A DNA stretch of 16,980 nt from an uncultured Methanomethylovorans sp. Its GTDB lineage: Archaea > Halobacteriota > Methanosarcinia > Methanosarcinales > Methanosarcinaceae. A model generated the notes under the pieces. That model was given only the letters and a program-made list of their open reading frames with translations, searched no databases and had not been told where the DNA came from. The translations under genes and the position numbers were made by a program. Each line of letters starts with the position of its first letter. Position 1 is the stretch's first letter. Positions 6,279 to 13,943 of this stretch are shown piece after piece. The stretch lies in the NCBI GenBank assembly GCA_937968035.1, contig CALBTS010000512.1, positions 1-16,980 on the forward strand, given 5' to 3'.

Positions 6279-6995
6279 TTAATTCTCTAACCACCTATTA
6301 AATTCTGGAGGTAGGAGTCGTATAATTTCTGGCCCACTCATTGAATTAAGATCAAATGTCATTTGAAATTGAGGTATGATATCTCTGGCGAATCGTCTGA
6401 TGGTCCCTGGTCTGTCTTTACCTCTGGATCCATATTTAAATGCCCCCCTTTCATAATCCCAGAATAGGATATTTGCAGCCTCGATGATACCTGGCGATGT
6501 GGCGATATCCTGAGCTGAGGCTAACTGTTCAAAATACTCACCGTGGACATTAATATCTCCATCCAGATACCCAACAGCTAATTCACCAAGTTCCGTAAAC
6601 AACCTTACAGGTGCAGCGATGAGGTGTCTATAGTATCGTCGCCAGTTTTCGGGCGATAATATGTGTCTTTCTTCTGCTTTAGGATATCTGCGATCACCTT
6701 CAGGTGGACAGACTAGGTCAAAATAATAAGCTGAAAGCCATGACCACAGGTTAGAATTATAAAATTCTTTTCTTAATTCTATGGGTTCAAGTATGGTTGT
6801 TAACGAAACAATAAAATCATACTTAGATGTCGATGGGTTAAATTCTGGCAGATCAATATCAACTCGATGTTTTCTTACATTGATGTTGGAGAATAGCTGA
6901 TCTTTATCCAAATCCATGGTTAATCCAGATTTAATTAAGAGTAAGTTTTGGCTAAATTCCGTTAAACCATCTTTAGTAAAAAAATGAAGTTTCAT
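6279..6995 (-). CDS. Uncharacterised partner of the GHKL ATPase (238 aa, possibly DUF6339-like)
   Basis: Last gene of the leftward operon. The frame is open from 7082, but the natural start is ATG 6995, one base after the preceding stop. The 238-residue product is mostly helical, with conserved-looking aromatic segments: LWSWLSAYYFDLVCP, then RHILSPENWRRYYRHLIAAP, HGEYFEQLASAQDI, and a C-terminal SMSGPEIIRLLPPEF. From memory this pattern recurs in uncharacterised proteins encoded beside GHKL ATPases and Dcm/Vsr genes, and may correspond to the family called DUF6339; I hold that name loosely. No catalytic motif is evident. The one-base spacing to its neighbour implies translational coupling and probably a shared complex. 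Confidence 0.7.
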   Translation of the reverse strand: MKLHFFTKDGLTEFSQNLLLIKSGLTMDLDKDQLFSNINVRKHRVDIDLPEFNPSTSKYDFIVSLTTILEPIELRKEFYNSNLWSWLSAYYFDLVCPPEGDRRYPKAEERHILSPENWRRYYRHLIAAPVRLFTELGELAVGYLDGDINVHGEYFEQLASAQDIATSPGIIEAANILFWDYERGAFKYGSRGKDRPGTIRRFARDIIPQFQMTFDLNSMSGPEIIRLLPPEFNRWLEN

Positions 6996-6996
6996 A

Positions 6997-7755
6997 TTAA
7001 TTAAAATTGATTTTAAGGAAGTTTTGAAATACCTCGAATTTTCTGCAAAAAGTGTTAACCATACTTTCCAACCAGTCGTCAATCATATCTTGGTTATATC
7101 CATCATACACGGGTTTTTCGTCAATATTTATTCTTGTGTAGAAAAACTTAAGCCACATATCCTCCCACCTGTTTGAATCTGGGTCATAATCATGATTTTT
7201 GAGTCTTTCCGCTATGAGTCTCACCACAGCTGGTAAAACCAAAGATTTAAACTCATTGCTTCTGATGAATTCTGGACCATTTTCTATCTTGGAATTAATT
7301 TCAAGAATAACCCTATTCCCTTCCTCATCGAAGAAAATCTGAAATATTTGGTGTCCCAAATCCTTGGAAAAGTCAACTGGTAATAATGGGGTTCTGCCTA
7401 TTGTTTCTGTTTCTTCGCTTTTAGGAATGACTTTCTCTGCAAGACCCAATAATTTTCCACTTGAGCCATTGACACCTACCACTTTGACCTTGAATAATAC
7501 CTGATCAGTGTCAGGAATCTCTGACAAATATGTAATAAGGGGTGGAGAGAAATTGTCGATTGTGCCAAAATCAAACCGCATATAGGATGACTTGTAGTAT
7601 GGCTCAATGTAGATTCTTGATTCAGCAGGGAATCCCAGACCTTCCAATTCCATTTCAGCATTAAACGCTCTTTTACCATCAATTTTTCTTACATTGATTA
7701 GTAGACGATCATGCGGAATTAATTTTCTTCCAGTATAATTGAGTCTTCTTATCAT
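6997..7755 (-). CDS. Uncharacterised beta-rich partner of the GHKL ATPase (252 aa)
   Basis: The 252-residue product starts MIRRLNYTGRKLIPHDRL, which resembles the 'RRLNYTGR..I' beginning of an uncharacterised family seen next to MutL/MORC-like ATPases in restriction islands. The N-terminal half appears to be strand-rich (SRIYIEPYYKSSYMRFDFG, then QVLFKVKVVGVNGSSGKLLG). The middle has LLPVDFSKDLGHQIFQIFF, and the C-terminal half is helical (VLPAVVRLIAERL, DDWLESMVNTFC). No known active site is recognised. It begins 3 nt after the ATPase stop and ends one base before the next start, so the three proteins are very likely made together. A regulatory or structural subunit is the simplest inference. 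Confidence 0.7.
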   Translation of the reverse strand: MIRRLNYTGRKLIPHDRLLINVRKIDGKRAFNAEMELEGLGFPAESRIYIEPYYKSSYMRFDFGTIDNFSPPLITYLSEIPDTDQVLFKVKVVGVNGSSGKLLGLAEKVIPKSEETETIGRTPLLPVDFSKDLGHQIFQIFFDEEGNRVILEINSKIENGPEFIRSNEFKSLVLPAVVRLIAERLKNHDYDPDSNRWEDMWLKFFYTRINIDEKPVYDGYNQDMIDDWLESMVNTFCRKFEVFQNFLKINFN

Positions 7756-7758
7756 GGC

Positions 7759-9721
7759 TTATTTAATTTTGATGTACAGATCTCGTGCTTCATCAAAGCC
7801 AGTTACTTTGAGAAAAAGATTATTCGAGACAGTCGAAGTAAATTCAATTATGTTATCAGAACATCTGTCTATATTCAAGCCTCCACTTTCAACCAAGAAC
7901 TGATCAGAGGATAAATCAAAATCAAAGGAATTATATTTTTTGAGTGGATTCCCTCTGGAAATCACATATGCAAGTCGGATAGTAAGATTTAACCCCAGCG
8001 TATCCACTTGCTCATTACCAATTATTTTAAATCCCCCTCTGATTTTTGTTAAAAAGTACCTTCTCGGGTTACGGGGTTCTTCAAAATCAATATGTGGTCT
8101 CGTTGTAACATCTTGGTTTCCACCCTCAAACTGGGGATGTGATACATTCTCTTCTTCTTCATTTTCAAGAAAGAACACATCTTGTAAAGCATCATAATCC
8201 AATCCACTTTTAGGCTGGATTATTAAAGAATACAGAGCCGATAAGCTGCGAATAACAAAACTTATTGTTTTTTCGGGGTCGGTATATTTTTCTTGTAATG
8301 ATTTAGTATCCTTCTGCCATTCAGTATGAGCAGGATTTTCAGAATCACCCAGTAATGCTGCTAAATCATTCTTCTCAATTATTACCAGAACTCTTAATCC
8401 CTTCTTAATCAGTGGCCTTACGGAGGAAATCGTTATACCATCCCTTATGAAATAATTTTCTCCGCGACTTAAAGTTCGGTCATACTCAAGAAATACCTTG
8501 AAATATGAGAATTCTGGTTCGCTATTCCTTTTATGTACTTTGACTGGGATTTTGAATGAAATTCGTTCTCCTGTAAAGAAGTTTGATGCTCTGGTTTTGA
8601 TTTTATTCCTTAATATATCGTCGAGGTACCACTCCATTCTCCACATAGGATCAGAGTTAATATTTGGCTCATTAAGAATTATTAAATCCTCGTCAGTTTG
8701 ACTAATAGCCCATTTTGATAATGAGAGCAGCTTTTCCACCTCTTCGGCCCTAAAATCTTCCATCTGATCAAATGGAAGGATTTGGTTGATTTGGTCTAAG
8801 TTATCCTGATTAATGTCTATTACAGTTTCCGTTCTGTAATCCTCTATTTTGATAATAAGATTCCCAGTAAGAATTGGATAATAAAACTGTTCAATCACAG
8901 CTATTGTCAAATCACTTGCGGTTATTTCTTCCCATATAAAAGGTATTATAACTGTAAATCCGTATAAATTTTCACCTGTTGTTTCTGATTTTCTTTGAAT
9001 TCCAAATTTTTCCTCAAATGTTTCAATGAAATTATTGTCGTTTTCTTCATTAGCAGGTAAGACAAAATAAGGATCCTCTGTATCAGTGTAATTTCCAAAA
9101 AATCCATATGGAGATATCCTCAATTCTTCTCCATCAAGGTGATGTATTTTTAAGATAGACGATCCCATTAAGTATTTGTTACCATCATCATTCCGCACTG
9201 TAAGTCCCCAAAAAGTATTGATCTTTGATGAAGCTGGAAATACGGTTTTACCCAACCCCCACCTGCCTATTTCATCATTTCTTTTACCAGATTTACCAAC
9301 CCTCCTCCAAAACCAATAGAAATTATGAGGATTGTCATCATCATCCTCTGGATCTCTATTTTCAAGAAGACTCCCTGGTAGTCCGAGAGTATTGTAATCT
9401 TCAACCAGTAGCACCTTAATTTTGGATCGGAAATCAGGGATATTTTCAGGATTGATTCCGCTTTTCTTTGAATCAAGATGGTCGATCAATCCGTTGAAAA
9501 GTCCAATAACAAATTCGTCAACTTCTATTTCTACGATTCTATATTCAACAAATACAGGATTGTTGTCGACAGATGGTAATCGGGCGTCAAGTGAGTTTTG
9601 AAGTGACTCCCTAACAAGAGCAGATGAAAGGCCACCTACAATATTAGTTGTAAAACTGAGTTTGTACTGGATCAACTGCGATCTCAGACTTTTGCATTTC
9701 TCGGAACTTCCATTCAGGCAT
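7759..9721 (-). CDS. GHKL (MutL/MORC-like) ATPase, apparently frameshifted near its N-terminus
   Basis: Large ATPase of the gyrase-Hsp90-histidine kinase-MutL fold, of the kind Iyer, Abhiman and Aravind described in restriction-modification loci. Motifs: N-box ALVRESLQNSLDAR (Glu and Asn for Mg-ATP); VLLVEDYNTLGLPG as the motif I Asp-Gly loop; GRWGLGKTVFPASSK as the glycine-rich ATP lid. The long C-terminal part is mixed alpha/beta with no recognised nuclease. The long reading frame would begin at a TTG (9726) with a Cys-rich, atypical start. A different frame begins at ATG 9721, 11 nt after the previous stop, and reads MPEWKFREMQKSEI ... DPVQTQFY, just what homologues carry before the N-box, then hits TAA 9646-9644. 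Both frames join if one base near 9648-9655 (TTTT or ACAA) is skipped. This is a sequencing error, an inactivating indel or a programmed frameshift. Confidence 0.8.
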
Positions 9722-9732
9722 TGCAATGTGGT

Positions 9733-9969
9733 TTAAAATTTGAATACTCTCTTTTCTTTATTAGTCAGGTTTAGTTCGCCCTCAAATTTTGATTTTGTAA
9801 TTTTAAGTTTATCGCTGATTGCTTTAAACATCTTGTCAATATCTTGTTGGGTGAAGTCATAATTTCTCTTGTTAGCACATTTTGAGAGATTGTCTATTTT
9901 GTCGATCACCATCTGCACCCTGTTTCCGCCGACTTCAACGAATCGCTCTCTTTTGGTCTTAGTAGTCAT
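9733..9969 (-). CDS. Small helical protein opening the GHKL operon (78 aa)
   Basis: First gene of the leftward operon, ATG 9969. It is basic and helical: TKRERFVEVGGNRVQMVIDK, NLSKCANKRNYDFTQQDI, and MFKAISDKLKITKSKF. Very similar small proteins (pattern 'RF..lae.R...ii..i..LsncaNr.nYeyt..dv.kif.ai') are common in bacterial defence and restriction clusters; their function is unknown to me. Its stop is 11 nt before the likely ATG of the ATPase. The promoter at 9996-10026 gives a leader of roughly 20 nt. It could be a DNA- or protein-binding accessory subunit or a regulator of the divergent operons; neither is shown. Confidence 0.65.
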   Translation of the reverse strand: MTTKTKRERFVEVGGNRVQMVIDKIDNLSKCANKRNYDFTQQDIDKMFKAISDKLKITKSKFEGELNLTNKEKRVFKF

Positions 9970-9995
9970 AATATTATTAATCTATTTGGCGAATC

Positions 9996-10026
9996 CAATT
10001 ATAGCAAAAATTAAAACCATTTGCAA
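9996..10026 (-). promoter_or_regulatory. Promoter of the leftward GHKL operon
   Basis: On the minus strand TTG (10026-10024), exactly 20 nt, then TATAATTG (10003-9996), ending 27 nt before ATG 9969. This matches the Bacteroidota pattern TTG-N19-21-TAnnTTTG at all but one position. The palindrome TTGCAAGCAA (10021-10030) covers the -33 element and could be an operator. Confidence 0.6.
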
Positions 10027-10052
10027 GCAATTTTCTGAATATATCATCAGTT

Positions 10053-10070
10053 ATATGTAATCTCACATAT
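10053..10070. promoter_or_regulatory. Operator-like palindrome between the divergent operons
   Basis: ATATGT-aatctc-ACATAT is a perfect 6-bp inverted repeat, centrally placed between the leftward promoter and the vsr start. Related CATAT/ATATG half-sites follow at 10076-10093. No dedicated controller (C) protein gene is seen, so the methyltransferase, the RHH protein or the 78-aa protein would be candidates to bind. Confidence 0.4.
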
Positions 10071-10164
10071 TCGCCCATATATTAACATATAGATAACGCA
10101 TTATACTCGGGTTGATAACATAGAATACTTGAATTTACCGTATTTATAACTTAATTTTATCACC

Positions 10165-10587
10165 ATGGATGTCTTGACAAAAGAACAACGGTCAAAAAAT
10201 ATGAAGGCCATCAAGAGTAAGAACACAAAGATGGAATTACTCCTGGCAAAAACTCTTTGGGCTCAGGGTATTAGGTATAGGAAGAATGATAAATCAGTTT
10301 TCGGATGTCCAGATTTAACAATAAAAAAATATAAGGTGGCGATCTTTGTGGATAGCGAATACTTTCACGGAAAGGACTGGAATACGGAAAAATATAGGAT
10401 TAAAACAAATAGAGATTTTTGGTGGAAAAAGATTGAAGCCAACCAATTAAGGGACCAGACAGTTAACGAATACCTTGTTAATAATGGCTGGAAAGTTTTA
10501 CGATTCTGGAGCAGGGAAATCCGTAAAAATGTAAACCTTTGTATTTATCAAATAACTGATGTAATCAACGAACGGAAGCATGCTTAA
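10165..10587 (+). CDS. vsr: Vsr-type very short patch repair endonuclease
   Basis: Vsr nicks beside T in T:G mismatches made when 5-methylcytosine deaminates, starting repair; it normally accompanies a Dcm-type methylase. The 140-residue product has the family N-terminus (LTKEQRSKNMKAIKSKNTKM, Glu24), the catalytic Asp50 in GCPDL, the strand KVAIFVDSEYFHG with His68, and the C-terminal GWKVLRFWSREI. E. coli Vsr is 156 residues. The segment after the strand lacks the Cys/His zinc ligands of E. coli Vsr (EYFHGKDW instead of CFWHHHHC), a variant also met in other Vsr-like proteins. It starts at ATG 10165 and overlaps the methyltransferase by 8 nt, so the two are co-translated. CTWGG mismatches are the expected substrate given its neighbour. 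Confidence 0.85.
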   Translation: MDVLTKEQRSKNMKAIKSKNTKMELLLAKTLWAQGIRYRKNDKSVFGCPDLTIKKYKVAIFVDSEYFHGKDWNTEKYRIKTNRDFWWKKIEANQLRDQTVNEYLVNNGWKVLRFWSREIRKNVNLCIYQITDVINERKHA

Positions 10588-11821
10588 GTACTCCGAAATA
10601 CGGAAGAAACTGAACATTAATGTTAATAAACCTGAGTTAAATGAACTGGCGCATCTGACCCATTTTTTGCAGGCGTGTCTAAACGGAAGCTCTACTTTGT
10701 TTGAGAAGGAGGCATTAAGGTACTTACATACAATACAGATTAATGCTGATCCTCTTGATGAGCCATATTTCCAAGTCAAGCTTCCAATTGATTGGGACAT
10801 TCCTTTTCCGCCAGTTGAACATCCCAAGTTTACATTTATTGACCTTTTCGCTGGCATTGGAGGATTTAGACTTGCATTTCAGGAATTGGGAGGTAAATGT
10901 GTCTTTTCGAGTGAATACAATTACTTTGCCCAAAAGACTTACGAGGCTAATTTTGGAGAGGTTCCCTTTGGAGATATAACAAAAATTGACGAGAAGGAAA
11001 TCCCTGACCATGATATTCTTATTGCTGGTTTTCCCTGTCAGCCGTTTTCAATTGCTGGGGTATCAAAAAAGAATGCGCTGGGTAAAAATCATGGATTTAA
11101 AGATGAAACACAGGGGACTTTATTCTTTGATATAGCCAGGATAATAGAGGAAAAGAAGCCTAAGACTTTTTTCCTTGAAAATGTTAAGAATCTCGTTTCG
11201 CATGATTCAGGGAGAACATTCATGGTAATTTCCAATACCTTAAAGGAGCTTAATTATACCATTTATACAAAAGTATTGGATGGCAAACATTTTGTGCCTC
11301 AACACAGGGAACGAATCGTAATTATTGGCTTTTCCAATGATTTTTTCAAAGGAAAAGAAAAGTTCGAGTTCCCTGATATGCCTATAGCTGATCATAGAAT
11401 AGTTGATATACTTGAGAAGAAAGCTGATAACAAATACACTCTGACTGATCATTTATGGGAATACCTTATCAGATATGCAGAGAAACATAAGGCAAAGGGT
11501 AATGGGTTCGGCTATGGAATGACTGATTTAAATGGCATTTCAAGAACATTAAGCGCAAGGTACTATAAGGACGGAGCTGAAATTCTGATCCCTCAGAAAA
11601 ACAAGAACCCAAGGCGATTAACTCCAAGAGAATGTGCAAGATTACAGGGGTATCCAGATACTTTTGTTATTCCTGTTTCGGATAATCAGGCATACAGGCA
11701 GTTTGGTAATTCAGTGGTGGTGCCACTTATGAAATATGTTGGTAGGCAATTAGTCTCTGAACTTCTCATATATGAAAAGCAGTATTCTCCAATGCGCCAT
11801 ACAGACAGTTCAAGAGTCTGA
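10580..11821 (+). CDS. dcm: DNA (cytosine-5) methyltransferase, EcoRII/Dcm type (CCWGG)
   Basis: Transfers methyl from S-adenosylmethionine to C5 of cytosine, protecting host DNA. The 413-residue protein has an N-terminal extension of about 83 residues as in Dcm and M.EcoRII, motif I FIDLFAGIGGFRLAF (86-100), motif IV with the nucleophile Cys153 (GFPCQPFSIAG), motif VI ENV (200-202), motif VIII QHRER (241-245), and motifs IX-X (RRLTPRECARLQGYPD ... YRQFGNSVVVP). The target-recognition region contains GFGYGMTD and SRTLSARYYKDGAEILI, almost the same as E. coli Dcm as I remember it. This makes CCWGG, methylated at the inner C, the likely site. It is flanked by vsr (8-nt overlap) and an EcoRII-like nuclease gene (50-nt overlap), which supports the same specificity. 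Confidence 0.92.
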   Translation: MLKYSEIRKKLNINVNKPELNELAHLTHFLQACLNGSSTLFEKEALRYLHTIQINADPLDEPYFQVKLPIDWDIPFPPVEHPKFTFIDLFAGIGGFRLAFQELGGKCVFSSEYNYFAQKTYEANFGEVPFGDITKIDEKEIPDHDILIAGFPCQPFSIAGVSKKNALGKNHGFKDETQGTLFFDIARIIEEKKPKTFFLENVKNLVSHDSGRTFMVISNTLKELNYTIYTKVLDGKHFVPQHRERIVIIGFSNDFFKGKEKFEFPDMPIADHRIVDILEKKADNKYTLTDHLWEYLIRYAEKHKAKGNGFGYGMTDLNGISRTLSARYYKDGAEILIPQKNKNPRRLTPRECARLQGYPDTFVIPVSDNQAYRQFGNSVVVPLMKYVGRQLVSELLIYEKQYSPMRHTDSSRV

Positions 11822-12947
11822 AATAGCCTTTTCTAAGTTCATTACAGCCAATGATACTGGTCTCACTGGAGGTCACCAAAAAGGGTATCACATTCACAAG
11901 GAGGCTTGGCCTCTGATTTTCGATAGTCCAGGTACAAAAGGACAAAACTCTGAAAAATGGGTCACCATTAAGTGGCAAGACGACTTTGAAACACACAGCA
12001 GATTCATTTATTATGGCGTCCGCACGAGAAATGAATATCGATTGACGAATTTTGGAAGGGGGTTCCCGTTTTTGTCTCACAACAATGTAGGTGACCTTTT
12101 AGTTATCTGCAAAAGATCATCAGATTTCTTTGAGGCTTTTGTATTTCAGAAAGATGATGAAATAGAGGAATTACTTGCTTCTCTGAATTTAACTGTTAAC
12201 GATACAAATAAAATCATCCCAAAGGGAGCAGATCTTCCCTCTGAAGATAAAATGTTCCTTTGTTTCACAGAGTATTTAAAATCACTTCGTGTTGATTTCC
12301 CTCCCGCACGAGACCTTTCAGACAATGCCAGACATTGTTTTAATCAATCTTTTAAGATCAACCTTGCTAAGATTATTAAATCCCCTGATATTAGATTATT
12401 ACAATGGTTGAATGCCGAGTTCCAGCTTTTTAAAACGATCGAGAATGACAGATATAAAGACAGAATTAAGACTCCTTTTTCATCTGTTGGCGAATTAGTA
12501 GAAACTGCAAATACAATATTAAATCGACGAAAAAGTAGGGCTGGAAAATCATTGGAAAATCATCTTGGTGAAATATTTAACCAATTTAAAATCACTTATG
12601 AATGTCAGGTTGTTACTGAGGACAGAAAGAAGCCAGATTTTATCTTTCCAAGTCGGGAGGCATACTTAAATCCTCGATTTGACAGTGGTAAGCTCAATGT
12701 TCTCGCTGCAAAGACCACTTGTAAAGATAGATGGCGCCAAGTCCTCAATGAGGCAGACAGGATAAAAACCAAGCATCTATTCACACTTCAACAGGGAATC
12801 TCACCAAACCAGTTAAAGGAAATGATGAAGTATAATGTCCAGCTTGTCGTACCGAGTGTGTACATAAAAAGTTACCCAGAACAATACCGTCCGCAAATAA
12901 TGACTCTTGGCAGTTTTGTCAACTTTATTCAGAGTAACCAGAGATAG
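11772..12947 (+). CDS. ecoRIIR: Type II restriction endonuclease, EcoRII family (CCWGG)
   Basis: Cleaves unmethylated DNA before CCWGG and needs a second site as effector (type IIE). The 391-residue protein, close to EcoRII's 404, has the N-terminal effector-binding domain (FITANDTGLTGGHQKGYHI at 23-41, RTRNEYRLTNFGRG at 84-97) and the C-terminal nuclease domain (NRRKSRAGKSLENHL, KKPDFIFPS, LAAKTTCKDRWRQVLNEADR). Glu262, Asp289, Lys314, Arg320 and Glu327 match EcoRII's published Glu271, Asp299, Lys324, Arg330 and Glu337 at a constant offset of 9-10, so the active site appears complete. ATG 11772 gives the same 25-residue lead before ANDTG as EcoRII, so the 50-nt overlap with the methyltransferase is real. 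A small gene follows after 10 nt. Confidence 0.93.
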   Translation: MKSSILQCAIQTVQESEIAFSKFITANDTGLTGGHQKGYHIHKEAWPLIFDSPGTKGQNSEKWVTIKWQDDFETHSRFIYYGVRTRNEYRLTNFGRGFPFLSHNNVGDLLVICKRSSDFFEAFVFQKDDEIEELLASLNLTVNDTNKIIPKGADLPSEDKMFLCFTEYLKSLRVDFPPARDLSDNARHCFNQSFKINLAKIIKSPDIRLLQWLNAEFQLFKTIENDRYKDRIKTPFSSVGELVETANTILNRRKSRAGKSLENHLGEIFNQFKITYECQVVTEDRKKPDFIFPSREAYLNPRFDSGKLNVLAAKTTCKDRWRQVLNEADRIKTKHLFTLQQGISPNQLKEMMKYNVQLVVPSVYIKSYPEQYRPQIMTLGSFVNFIQSNQR

Positions 12948-12957
12948 GAATTAAAAT

Positions 12958-13152
12958 ATGAATGAGTTTCATAAAGGTGATTTGGTAATGTTCCTTCCTG
13001 ATTATGAAGATAGTGGGAAAGAGTATGTTTATCTTCTGATTGAGGAGCCTGATGGTGGTCGAGTTAAGGTTGTACCCTATAATATCCAGTTGACTATTCC
13101 TCCAATTCAGGTAGTAAAAACTGAATGGTTATTCAAAGTAGAATCAAACTGA
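12958..13152 (+). CDS. Small beta-rich protein after the restriction gene (64 aa)
   Basis: It begins 10 nt after the endonuclease stop and is probably the last gene of the restriction operon. The 64 residues look like a small SH3- or KOW-like barrel: FHKGDLVMFLPDYEDSG, YVYLLIEEPDGGRVKVVPY, then IQVVKTEWLFKVESN. Such minibarrels often bind nucleic acid or proteins, but I know no specific family for this one. Whether it acts with the nuclease or is a passenger is undetermined. Confidence 0.55.
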   Translation: MNEFHKGDLVMFLPDYEDSGKEYVYLLIEEPDGGRVKVVPYNIQLTIPPIQVVKTEWLFKVESN

Positions 13153-13223
13153 TTTTACTTCAGCCAAAAGCTGCCATGAGAATAACTTATGTAATTGAGA
13201 ATGACTAAATATTATGATATTTG

Positions 13224-13922
13224 ATGAATTCTGACGATTTTCTTAACCACTATAATTTAATTGACAACTTTCTAAGAAAGGATAACGGACATGGGCCAGA
13301 GGTGTCTTTCACACAAAAAATTAAATTATCCTCAAATAAGACCGTTAAACGGTACAAAGATGATTTGTTGTCATTGGGGGAATTAAGAAATGCGATTGTC
13401 CATAATCCAAAGATCGGGAATAAAGTAATTGCTGAACCTCATGATGAAACTGTCCGAAGGATAAAGGATTTGTATGAAAAAATAACAAATCCCAAGAGGG
13501 TTATACCCACATTTCAATCGGAAATCCTTGGAGCATTTGAAGATGATTATATAAATAACATTCTTTCTGAGATGAAGATTAAATCAATCTCACAATTCCC
13601 AGTATTTAATAATGAACAGATCGTTATAGAACTCATCAATACGAATACCATTTCTAGATGGTTATCCACCCAGTTGGAGGAGAAAGGAACGATAATAGTT
13701 GAAAAAATAAGAGTTAAGGACTTAATATCTTCTATTGAGTTTCAAAATAACTATCGATTTATTTCCCGAACTGCCTCTATCTATGATGCATATGATCATT
13801 TTATTACACATATCAATACACACAAAAGGAACCTTGATTTACTATTCATAACTGAAACTGGCAAGAAATCAGAACGACTATTAGGACTAGTAACCATTGA
13901 AGATATTGCATCTTCACTGTAA
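13224..13922 (+). CDS. CBS-domain protein with N-terminal HEPN-like helical region
   Basis: The 232-residue product starts at ATG 13224; a TTG just before it is not needed. The N-terminal half is helical and contains LGELRNAIVHNP with Arg55-x4-His60, the motif of HEPN ribonucleases and of related inactive domains, followed by IAEPHDETVRRIKDLYEKI. The C-terminal half (about 105-232) reads as a CBS pair: SQFPVFNNEQIVIELINTNT ISRWL, a VEKIRVKDLI segment, and LLFITETGKKSERLLGLVTIEDIASSL. CBS pairs sense adenine nucleotides. I infer a nucleotide-regulated HEPN-like protein, a plausible abortive-infection component near the restriction locus. It lies 71 nt after the preceding gene on the same strand, so it may have its own promoter. 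Confidence 0.65.
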   Translation: MNSDDFLNHYNLIDNFLRKDNGHGPEVSFTQKIKLSSNKTVKRYKDDLLSLGELRNAIVHNPKIGNKVIAEPHDETVRRIKDLYEKITNPKRVIPTFQSEILGAFEDDYINNILSEMKIKSISQFPVFNNEQIVIELINTNTISRWLSTQLEEKGTIIVEKIRVKDLISSIEFQNNYRFISRTASIYDAYDHFITHINTHKRNLDLLFITETGKKSERLLGLVTIEDIASSL

Positions 13923-13943
13923 ACCATTCGGATTTTCTGCCTA

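Noticed and set aside
7082..7082. Upstream start for the 238-aa partner protein
   Set aside because: It would overlap the preceding gene by about 86 nt. ATG 6995 directly after the preceding stop fits operon spacing.
9724..9726. TTG start for the GHKL ATPase (655 codons)
   Set aside because: Its first 25 codons are Cys-rich and unlike the family, whereas the overlapping ATG 9721 frame gives the expected N-terminus. A frameshift explains the data better.
6279..13152. Avoidance of CCWGG inside the restriction island
   Set aside because: Five sites by hand count in about 6.9 kb is near what an A/T-rich sequence would give, so no avoidance is claimed.
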